Source: Acidobacteriota bacterium (GTDB taxonomy: Bacteria; Acidobacteriota; Blastocatellia; Pyrinomonadales; Pyrinomonadaceae). From it: a DNA stretch of 64,000 nucleotides. The position numbers and the translations under genes were made by a program. The notes beneath the pieces are model-generated. The model worked only from the letters and a program-made list of their open reading frames with translations, had not been told where the DNA came from and searched no databases. Of this stretch, positions 51,968 to 60,610 are shown in pieces (the first letter of the stretch is position 1; the number at the start of each line of letters is the position of its first letter). Location of the stretch: NCBI GenBank assembly GCA_016715115.1, contig JADKBM010000016.1:1364001-1428000 (forward strand), in the 5' to 3' direction.

Positions 51968-54229
51968 ATGAAAAAAATCAATCTTCTTCTAATCGCAATA
52001 ATCGTCTTCGCGTCGTTCGCAAACGCGCAGGACCGGATGCTTTCGATCGACGACATTTTCGATCCGGAAAAGCGTGTGCCGTTTTCGGGCCGTCCGATAC
52101 AGATCCGCGGCTGGTCGAAGGACGGCGCGTCGTATCTTCAGTTCGTGGGCGGCCAGATGCTGCGCGTCAACCCGGCGACGGGGCAGACTTCGCCGCTTTA
52201 CGATTCGAAAAAACTCGTCTCGATCCTGACGCAGACGCCGGGATTCACGCTCGACGAAGCCAACAAGATCGGCCAGGCGCTCCCGCAGTTCAACAAGGAC
52301 GAGACGGCGATCCTGATCAATCACAACAACGATCTTTGGATCTATGACATCGTCGCCGGAACCGTCAAAAAGATCACCGACACTTCGGTCGAGGAAGAAC
52401 TCGAAGGCGATTTCTCGCCCGACGGCAAAATGGTCTCGTTCGTTCGCGGGATGAACCTGTACGTCGTGACGCTCGCGACGGGCAAGTCGAATCAACTGAC
52501 GCGCGACGGCGACGAGAAGATCCTCAACGGCTATCTTGACTGGGTCTACGAAGAGGAACTCTACGGACGCGGCAACAAGCGCGGCTACTGGTGGTCGCCC
52601 GATTCGACGAAGATCGCGTTCCTTCGCACCGACGAATCGACGGTCCCGAAATTCGTTCTGGTTGACGACACCGAAACCGATCAGCGGGTCGAGAACACCG
52701 ACTATCCGCAAGCGGGCGATCCGAATCCGCTGGTCACGCTGGGAATTGCGGACGTCACCAAAACGAGCATCATTCCGAACATCGGCCGACTTCCGAAAGT
52801 CGGCGCGAAGATCCCGCGACCGATGGTCCGGTTCGGCGACGTCGCGAAGTTCGTCGATCTCAAGAAATACGATCCGAAGAACTTTCTGATCTCGCGCGTC
52901 GCCTGGTCGCCGGACTCGCGGGCCGTGGTCTTTCAGGCGCAAGACCGCGAACAGACGTTTCTCGATCTGAACTCGGCCGACGCCAACGGCAAGGTGACGA
53001 CGCTCTTCACGGAACGCACGAGGGCGTGGGTCGAAGCGATCGACAATCCTGAGTTTTTGAGCAACGGCACTGCCGTCTGGCAGTCCGAACGAAACGGCTT
53101 CAAACATCTTTATCATTACGATTCGAACGGCAAACTGATCCGCCAGATCACCGACGGGCGTTGGGAGATCTCGTCATTTTACGGCGTCGACGAGAAGAAC
53201 GGATTCGCGTATTTCTCGGCGATCGGCGAGGGCAACGACTGGATCAACACGCATATTTACCGCGCCAAACTCGATGGATCGGGAATGACGCGTTTGACCA
53301 ACACGCCGGGCACGCACCGCGCGAGTTTTAACCCGACGTTCACGCATTTCGTCGACGTCTGGAGCGATGTCAACACGCCGCCGCAAACCAGTCTCTACCG
53401 CGCCGACGGGACGCTTGAGAAGGTGCTCGACGAAAACAAGGTTCCGGTCCTCGGAGCCTACAAGCTCGGCAAACCGGAGTTTCTCAAGGTCAAAACGCGC
53501 GACGGATTCGAGATGGAAGCGATGCGCATTCTGCCGCCCGATTTCGATCCGAACAAGAAGTATCCGGTCTTCGCTTACACGTATTCGGGACCGCACGCGC
53601 CGCAGGTCCGAAACCAGTGGGGCGGAAACCGTTTGATGTGGCACCAGATGCTGGCGCAAAAGGGTTACATCATTTGGGTCTGCGACAACCGCACGGGGAG
53701 CGGCAAGGGCGTCGAATCGACGTGGCCGGTTTACAGATCGATGGGCCAGACGGAGACGATGGATCTCGACGACGGATTTTCATTTTTGAAATCACTGCCA
53801 TACGTCGACGGCGAGCGGCTCGGAATGTGGGGCTGGAGCTACGGCGGCTATATGACGAGTTATTTTATGACCCGCACGAAGACGCTGAAGCTGGGCATCG
53901 CCGGCGGATTGGTCGGAGATTGGGCGCTCTATGATTCGATCTATACCGAACGCTATATGCGGACGCCGCAGAACAATCCGGACGGTTACGCCAAGGGTTC
54001 GGTCATCGCCAACGCCAAGGATCTGAACGGCAAACTTCTGATCATTCACGGCGCGATCGACGACAACGTTCATATGCAGAATGCGACCAAACTGATATTC
54101 GAGCTTCAGAAAGCCGGCAAGCAGTTTGAATTTATGAAATATCCGACCCAACGCCACGGCGTCGTCAATCCGAGACAGGCCAAGCATATGTATCAGATGA
54201 TGACGAACTTCGTTGAGAAGAACCTTTAG
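51968..54229 (+). CDS. Dipeptidyl-peptidase IV-type S9B serine peptidase
   Basis: I use the ATG at 51968, which begins a signal peptide (MKKINLLLIAIIVFASFANAQ), giving 753 residues; the longer frame starts in REP sequence. Residues 40-480 are the eight-bladed DPP4 propeller, including EEELYGR-like WVYEEELYGRGNKRGYWWSPD with the glutamates that bind the substrate amino terminus. The C-terminal hydrolase has S624 in WGWSYGGYM, an aspartate in HGAIDDNVH near 698 and a histidine in QRHGV near 729. It removes X-Pro/X-Ala dipeptides from peptide amino termini in the periplasm. Stand-alone gene with repeats on both sides. Confidence 0.93.
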   Translation: MKKINLLLIAIIVFASFANAQDRMLSIDDIFDPEKRVPFSGRPIQIRGWSKDGASYLQFVGGQMLRVNPATGQTSPLYDSKKLVSILTQTPGFTLDEANKIGQALPQFNKDETAILINHNNDLWIYDIVAGTVKKITDTSVEEELEGDFSPDGKMVSFVRGMNLYVVTLATGKSNQLTRDGDEKILNGYLDWVYEEELYGRGNKRGYWWSPDSTKIAFLRTDESTVPKFVLVDDTETDQRVENTDYPQAGDPNPLVTLGIADVTKTSIIPNIGRLPKVGAKIPRPMVRFGDVAKFVDLKKYDPKNFLISRVAWSPDSRAVVFQAQDREQTFLDLNSADANGKVTTLFTERTRAWVEAIDNPEFLSNGTAVWQSERNGFKHLYHYDSNGKLIRQITDGRWEISSFYGVDEKNGFAYFSAIGEGNDWINTHIYRAKLDGSGMTRLTNTPGTHRASFNPTFTHFVDVWSDVNTPPQTSLYRADGTLEKVLDENKVPVLGAYKLGKPEFLKVKTRDGFEMEAMRILPPDFDPNKKYPVFAYTYSGPHAPQVRNQWGGNRLMWHQMLAQKGYIIWVCDNRTGSGKGVESTWPVYRSMGQTETMDLDDGFSFLKSLPYVDGERLGMWGWSYGGYMTSYFMTRTKTLKLGIAGGLVGDWALYDSIYTERYMRTPQNNPDGYAKGSVIANAKDLNGKLLIIHGAIDDNVHMQNATKLIFELQKAGKQFEFMKYPTQRHGVVNPRQAKHMYQMMTNFVEKNL

Positions 54230-54322
54230 AGTGCAGAGCGGAATCAGTGCAAAGTGCAGAGTGCAAAGTGCATAGTTCGAAAGCGCGACTAAGCACTTTG
54301 CACTTTGCACTCTGCACTGTAA
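54229..54322. repeat. Inverted heptamer repeats (AAAGTGC / GCACTTT)
   Basis: About six AAAGTGC/AGAGTGC units (54231-54272) face four GCACTTT/GCACTCT units (54290-54320), so the whole forms a long imperfect hairpin just after the dipeptidyl peptidase stop. It may also act as a terminator. Confidence 0.8.
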
Positions 54323-57300
54323 AAGCAACCATTCAATTCTCTCGCCTCATCACACTTTGCAAGTTCAAGCGGGTTAATTTGGTCCTTCGGAAATCGGAGT
54401 TAATCAATGAGCGTGAAATATCTCCTCGCAGTCGGATTGTCCTTGATTCCTGGCCGGAACGGCCAACGCGCAGACAATTAAGATCAACGAATCGACTATT
54501 GCCGCCGTAACCGAGACCGGCCGGATGACCGTCACTCTTCCGGTCGAAAGCGGCGCGGCGGGCGACGCCCGGGTAAGGTTGAACTGCTGGATTCAACGGA
54601 TAAGATTCTCGACCAAACGAATTCAGGCTCACAAACTAAAAAGCGGAACCAACAAGATCGAAGCCGCTCTCCGGATCGACGCCGACGCCACCGTCAACCA
54701 GCTGATCTGGCAGCGGATACGCTACTCGATCTCCCGGGGCGGAACGTCGCTCGATGGCATCGTCTCGGTCTCCGAGATCATCCCGGAACTTTTTACGCTC
54801 CGGCTCGCGAACATCGAGGAGATCCACGCCGGCGCACGGTTTCCGGTTCGCATCAATTCCCTATCATCCGATCACCAAAAAGGCGGTCGGCGATGTCGAT
54901 GTCACTGCCGAGCTGGAGATCGAACTGGAAACCGACAAGGAAGACGACACACTCGTTCTCAAGGGCGAAGGCCGCACCGATGCCGAACGGCTTTGCGGAA
55001 ATCGTTTTCCTGATTCCCGATTCGATCCGTTTCGACAGCGAGTATTCCGGCACCGACATCGATGTCACCGGCCAAAAGAACGGGCTGAAGGATACGGGCG
55101 ACACGGAGTCCGAATGCCCGCAACGAGCGCACGAACGTCTATTTCACTACCGACAAACCGATCTACCAGCCCGGTCAGACGTTCCACGCCCGCGCGCTGG
55201 TGATGCGCGAGAAACTGAAGGACTCGTCGATAACCATCGTATCGGGGCTCGACATGACGCTTTCGGTCGAAGACGAGGACGGCACTGTCTTAAGCCGCCA
55301 AATCGTCAAAACTTCCGGAATACGGCATCGCCGCAATCGATTGGCAAATCCCGCCGAACGCCAAACTCGGAACCTATTCGGTCGAGGCGGACTCGGACGA
55401 GGCCGAATTCCGGTTGGACAGCCAATCATTCAAGGTTTCACGTTACGAACTGCCGAACTTCGTCGTGCAAGACATCGCCTGACAAAGATTTCTATCTTCC
55501 CAATCGAACGCGTGGCCGAGGTCAGGGTCGACGCGATGTATCTTTTCGGAAAACCGGTCGCATCCGGCACGGTCAAGGTCGTCCGCGAAGGCAGCCGCAA
55601 CTGGAATTACCGCGAACAGAAATGGGACATCGAGGAAGAAGCCGTTTACGCCGGCGCGACCGACGCCGACGGCAAATACAAGGCGAAGATCGACCTCGGC
55701 CCGGCGCAGGATAAGTTCAAGGACGACGAAGACTCGAAATTCGAAGATCTGAATTTCACCGCATACTTTACCGATTCATCGACGAACCGGACCGAGCAGA
55801 AACGATTCGACCTGCGGATCTCGAAAGAACCGATCCACGTTTACGTCAACAAGGCCCGCCGCTATTCCGATCATAGTCCGAAGATCCCTTACCGGCTCTA
55901 CGTTTCTACATTCACCGCGGACGGCAAACCGATCGCGTGCGATGTCGAGGTCACCGGAAAATATGAGGATGAATCGGCAACGCGGCCGATCGCAACGTTC
56001 CGGACAAGCGCGGACGGCGCCGGAAAGACCGAGTTCTTGGTTCCGAAACGCGCCGACGACAATTACCTATGACGACCTCGAGATCAAAATCGCGGCGCGC
56101 GACGCCGAAAACCGGACCGGAACCGAAAAATTCGATTACGAACTGGACGAAGACGAACAGCAGATTCAGGTCACGACGGACCGTTCGATCTATCGCAAAG
56201 GCCAATCGCTCAAGATCGAACTGCTTTCGTCCGAAGCGTCAGAATCGATCATCGTCGATATTCTCAAGGAATCTTCGACGCTCGTATCTTACCGTGTCAA
56301 AACAAAGAACGGTCGAGCATCGCTGCGGTGCCCTTTCGTCCGGAATTCAAGGGGTTCTTGACGATCGCGGCCAATATCGAGGGCGGTGACGAAGACGCCG
56401 AAAGCGCGTGGCGCGTCGTCTTTCCGGACCCGCGCCGCTTGAAGGTCACCGCGAAGTCCGAACGCGAAACGTACCAACCGAACGAAGAGGCCGGACTGGG
56501 CTTCGAGGTCGCGGGCTTTGACAAAAGTCGGCGCAGGCCGCGCTCGGGGTCGTCGTCGTCGACCAGGCGGTCGAGGAACGCGCCCGGACTGACGCGCGTT
56601 CAAGCGATGCGCCGGACATCTTTGCGAGCCTCCGGGGATTTGACGGCAACACTTGGAATGAATTGGCGGATGCCGAGATCACGCCGCGGATGCAGTTCTT
56701 CGCCGAGATGCGTTCTTCGATTGGACGGTCGATTACGACTCTTCGGGCGGCGGTTCCGTCAAGGCCGAATACGAGTTCAGCGAGCGGCACAAGAAGCAGT
56801 TCGAAGCGCTTCCGAAGGCGCTTGAAGATCGTTTCAAGAAGGACTTCAATCATCCGACCGACGACATCGGTTTGCGGCGGATCCTCGGCGAAGCCGGAAT
56901 CGACTTTGACGCCTTCCGCGATCCCTGGGGAATGCCGTTCAAGGCGCAGTTTTTGGGTCAGCAGGGGCGACAATTTGATCGCGATCTTTCCGGCGGACCG
57001 AACAAGAAATTCGGCGACCTTGACGACTTCAGCGCAGCCGGCATCTCTTTCGACTACTTCAAGAAGTCGGGAATCGCGATCGTCGAGGCGATCAAGGCTT
57101 ATGAAACCCGAACCGGGGCATTCGTTCGCGACACCGAAACGCTCCGCGCGGCGCTTGCTGAAAAGGCATCTCACTCGAATCTCTGATCGACCGTTGGGGA
57201 CGGCCTTACCGATTCGAATTCGGGGTCGATAACCGCAGTTTCAGGACGAGTATAAAAAGCGATGGCGAGAAACCGGACGAGGACTACGACAATTTCTATG

Positions 57301-58272
57301 TCCTAAATTATTACTCCGACTATTTCGCCGATCTCGAAAAAGCGAAAATCGACGAAGTACTAGCCCGCTATGTTGCCGAAACGAAGACGTTTCCCAAAGA
57401 CGAGGCGGGGTTTCTCGCTTTGATCAAGAGCAAAGGCGTCGATCTCAAGCGCTCCGCGACGGTTGGGGACGGCCCTATTATTTCAATTACGAAGAAACAT
57501 CGATGTTCGCCGACCGGGTCACGATCGAAAATGTCGCGAAGCAGGGCGAGCAGCCGCGCGAGACGCTTTCGATCACGCCCGTCACGCGCCGGATCGGGAC
57601 GTTTCGAATACTCAGCCTCGGTGAAAACGGCACGAAGGATGATTATTACGACATCAATATCGCGGCCTTTTCCGGAATTCTGTCCGAACAGGCGAAGGAC
57701 GATTCGAAACCGAAGATCACCGTTCCGAAGACAGTTTTCGCGAATGGACGGAGCGCGATCTTTGGAGTTGTTACCGACGTCAACGAGGCCTTCGTTGCGA
57801 ACGCCGAAGTTCGCGTCGTAAACAGCGGAACCGGCACCGAATACCTCGCATCGTCGAACACCGAAGGAACGTATCTCAGGACCGGACTGCCAGCCGGAAA
57901 GTACTCGGTCCGTGTCAGAGCTCCTAATTTCAAGGACACAGTCGTCAACCAGATTGATCTCGGCGCGGAACAACTGTTGCCGAGGTCAACGTATGACTCG
58001 AGGCGGGCGCGGTCAACGAGGTCGTGACGGTTTTCGCCGGAACCAACGTGACGATCGACGCGACCGAGACCATGGTCTCAACAACGATTACAAGGACCAT
58101 CTTCCCGGGCATGCCGAAGACGATCTCCGGGTGGCGTTCTTTCGCTGGCGACCTTGTCGCCGCAAAGTGACAGGATTTGAAATCGACGGGCGGCGGTGCG
58201 AAAATGGCTTTAAGGTAGATTGTTCGGGTCGTCACGAAAAGCGGCGGAGGCGGACCGTCGCGCGCCGAACCC

Positions 58273-60441
58273 GTGCGCGCGACGCCGCGCCTTCGCGAGT
58301 ATTTCCCGGAAACGCTTCTTTTCGTTCCGGAAATCGTGACGGAGAAGGACGGCAAGATCGCGATCCGCTACCGCCTCGCGGATAACATCACGACGTGGAA
58401 GATCTACGCCGTCGTGTCCGACAAACAGGGGCGCATCGGGTTCGCCGAGACGAGCGTCAAGGCCTTCCAGCCGTTCTTCGTCGACCTCGATCCGCCGAAG
58501 TTCCTGACCGTCGGCGACGAGATTCTTTTGCCGGCGCAGGTTCGAAACTATACGCCGCAGACGCAAAAGGTCGAGGTCACGATGGATCGCGCCGATTGGT
58601 TCGCGTTCATCGAACCGAATCAAAGCCGGCGGACCGTCGAAGTCCCGACAAACTCGTCCGCCAACGCGACCTTCGGATTCAAAGCAAATCAGGCGGTCAC
58701 CGACGGCAAACAGCGCGTCACGGCGGTCGCGCAAACCGACTCAGACGCAATTGAAAAGCCGGTCACCGTGCGGCCCGACGGCGAAGAGATCGTCCGCGCG
58801 GAATCCAGTCTGTTCAACGGTTCGGCGGCGTTCGATCTCGACTTCCCCGCCAACGCGCTCGCGAAAACGCAGAAGGCCGAGCTCAAGATCTTCCCGAACC
58901 AGATGGCGCACGTCACGGAATCCGTCGAAGGCTTGCTGCAAAGACCGTATGGATGCGGCGAACAGACCATTTCGTCGACATATCCGAATCTGATGATTCT
59001 GAAGTTTGGTTCCGGGATGAATCCCAAATCACAAATCACAAATCCGAAATCCAAACTGGAGACGCGGGCGTTGAAAAATCTCCGGCGCGGTTACGAGCGT
59101 CTCGTCGGTTATCAATCGTCGGACGGCGGCTTTTCGTATTGGGGCGGCACGTCCGAGTCGGACCTCGCGCTGACGGCATATTCGCTTCGGTTCCTGACCG
59201 ATGCGAAGGCGTTTGTCGAGGTTGACGAGTCGTTGATCGCAAAGGCGCGCGAGTATCTGATAAAACAGCAGCGCGCGGACGGCAGTTGGACGAAAAAACA
59301 CAGTTGGGAGAAAGAAGAGGATTTCCGCCGGACGAAAATGCTGACGACCTACGCCGCGCGGGCTTTGGCGATGACGCGGTCCGACTCGAAACCGTCGGTC
59401 GAAGCGCTGAAGAAAGCGCTCGCATATCTCAAGACGCGAATCGCCGAGATCGACGAGCCGTACACGCTCGCGCTCTACGGACTTGCGGCGCTCGATGCCG
59501 GCGAGACGGACGCGGCGCGCGAGGCGGCTGAAAGACTCGTGCCGCTCGCCAAATCCGAAGGCCAAACCGTTTATTGGAATCTTGAAACAAACACGCCGTT
59601 TTACGGTTGGGGAACGCCGGGAAGGATCGAGACGACGGCGCTCGTCTTGCAGTTGTTGGTTCGGCTCCAGCAATCGCAAACTCTTAACCAAGATCTAAGA
59701 TCGAAGTCCCAAGATCAAATCCCCAAGGCGACGACGTTCCTGCTCAAGAACAAGGACCGCTACGGCGTCTGGCATTCGACGCAGACGACGATCAACGTAC
59801 TTGACGCATTTCTTGCTGCCCTGTCGAAACCTTCGGCGCAAAAGCTGACGGTCACGATCGGCGGCGAAACTCTGAGAACGATCGACATTCCGGCCGATCA
59901 GATCGAACCGGTGACGATCGACCTTACCGGCCAGATCAAGCCCGGCGTCCAGATCGGCGTTACGGGTTCGGTCGATTCGCAGATTATGGCGCAGCTCGTC
60001 CGTTCGCATTATATTCCGTGGAAGGACTCGGCTTCGACGAACCAAAACTTCAACGATTCACGCGCGATCAGGCTCGATTACGCGTGCGACACTTTGACCG
60101 GGAAGATCTTGGATAAGGTGACCTGCTCGGTCGAGGCCGAACGGATCGGCTTCCGCGGTTATGGAATGCTGCTTGCGGAGATCGGCATCCCGCCCGGCGC
60201 GGACGTCTCGCGCGAGACGCTCGACAAGGCGCTCAAAGATGATTGGAGCTTCAGTCGTTACGAAGTTTTGCCGGACCGGATCATCGTCTATATGTGGGCG
60301 AAACCGGGCGGAACGAAATTCGGCTTCTCGTTCAAGCCGCGCTACGCGATCAACGCCCAAACCCCGGCATCGGTCGTGTATGACTACTACAACGAGGAAG
60401 CCAAAGGAGTCGTCGCGCCGAAGAGGTTCAGGTTCGAGTGA
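58273..60441 (+). CDS. Alpha-2-macroglobulin C-terminal part with thioester domain (intact frame)
   Basis: This is the uninterrupted 3' portion of the broken gene; the GTG at 58273 is only the frame's first possible start and is unlikely to be used. It begins with an MG/alpha-2-macroglobulin segment (VPEIVTEKDGKIAIRYRLADNITTWKIYAV), then the thioester motif PYGCGEQT near 58950, the helical toroid domain (LKNLRRGYERLVGYQSSDGGFSYWGG), and the receptor-binding-like end. The GCGEQ motif means a reactive thioester is possible, as in type-2 bacterial macroglobulins. Two repeat-derived insertions, at 59021-59055 and 59685-59726, add PKSQITNPKSK and DLRSKSQDQIPK in frame. Confidence 0.85.
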   Translation: MRATPRLREYFPETLLFVPEIVTEKDGKIAIRYRLADNITTWKIYAVVSDKQGRIGFAETSVKAFQPFFVDLDPPKFLTVGDEILLPAQVRNYTPQTQKVEVTMDRADWFAFIEPNQSRRTVEVPTNSSANATFGFKANQAVTDGKQRVTAVAQTDSDAIEKPVTVRPDGEEIVRAESSLFNGSAAFDLDFPANALAKTQKAELKIFPNQMAHVTESVEGLLQRPYGCGEQTISSTYPNLMILKFGSGMNPKSQITNPKSKLETRALKNLRRGYERLVGYQSSDGGFSYWGGTSESDLALTAYSLRFLTDAKAFVEVDESLIAKAREYLIKQQRADGSWTKKHSWEKEEDFRRTKMLTTYAARALAMTRSDSKPSVEALKKALAYLKTRIAEIDEPYTLALYGLAALDAGETDAAREAAERLVPLAKSEGQTVYWNLETNTPFYGWGTPGRIETTALVLQLLVRLQQSQTLNQDLRSKSQDQIPKATTFLLKNKDRYGVWHSTQTTINVLDAFLAALSKPSAQKLTVTIGGETLRTIDIPADQIEPVTIDLTGQIKPGVQIGVTGSVDSQIMAQLVRSHYIPWKDSASTNQNFNDSRAIRLDYACDTLTGKILDKVTCSVEAERIGFRGYGMLLAEIGIPPGADVSRETLDKALKDDWSFSRYEVLPDRIIVYMWAKPGGTKFGFSFKPRYAINAQTPASVVYDYYNEEAKGVVAPKRFRFE
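59021..59055. repeat. In-frame heptamer insertion in the macroglobulin gene (1)
   Basis: Four AAATCxx units (AAATCAC AAATCAC AAATCCG AAATCCA) lie inside the thioester domain coding sequence and keep the frame open. Confidence 0.75.
59685..59726. repeat. In-frame repeat-like insertion in the macroglobulin gene (2)
   Basis: AAGATCTAAGATCGAAGTCCCAAGATCAAATCC-like sequence, made of AAGATCx/AAGTCCC units, encodes DLRSKSQDQIPK between two conserved helices. Confidence 0.55.
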
Positions 60442-60610
60442 ATGACTGGAGCGCAATCTGATTGGAGCGCAAGCGTCCCCGCTTGCAAACGGCGTAGAAC
60501 GCCGTAGCGGCCTTTGAAATCCGACGCGCCTGACGGCAAACCGCTTTTTCGCGCTCCGCGCTCATTGCAAGCGGGGACGCTTGCGCTCCAGTGCGGGGAC
60601 GCTTGTCACA
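60442..60610. repeat. REP-like palindrome cluster between macroglobulin and transglycosylase
   Basis: GGAGCGCAAT, GGAGCGCAAGCGTCCCCGCTTGC and the hairpin ACGGCG-TAGAA-CGCCGT follow the stop codon, as after xerC. An inverted partner (GCAAGCGGGGACGCTTGCGCTCC, about 60566-60590) closes the cluster. Confidence 0.8.

Larger units (their letters stand above)
54407..60441 (+). pseudogene. Alpha-2-macroglobulin-family protein, interrupted by many single-base indels
   Basis: Reading across frames from the ATG at 54407 gives a signal peptide, MG-type domains (YFTTDKPIYQPGQTFHARALV at about 55140), a region with three WGxP[FY] motifs (56.9-57.5 kb), a carboxypeptidase-regulatory-like domain (57.75-58.05 kb) and the intact C-terminal third from about 58.27 kb. 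At least ten frame changes occur before 58.2 kb and none after. Those I resolved are single-base length changes in runs of two or three bases (near 54450, 54575, 54615, 54860, 54980, 55315), without in-frame stops or lost motifs. The protein would be about 2000 residues and trap proteases in the periplasm. It is either a recent pseudogene or an intact gene with local sequencing errors. Confidence 0.8.
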
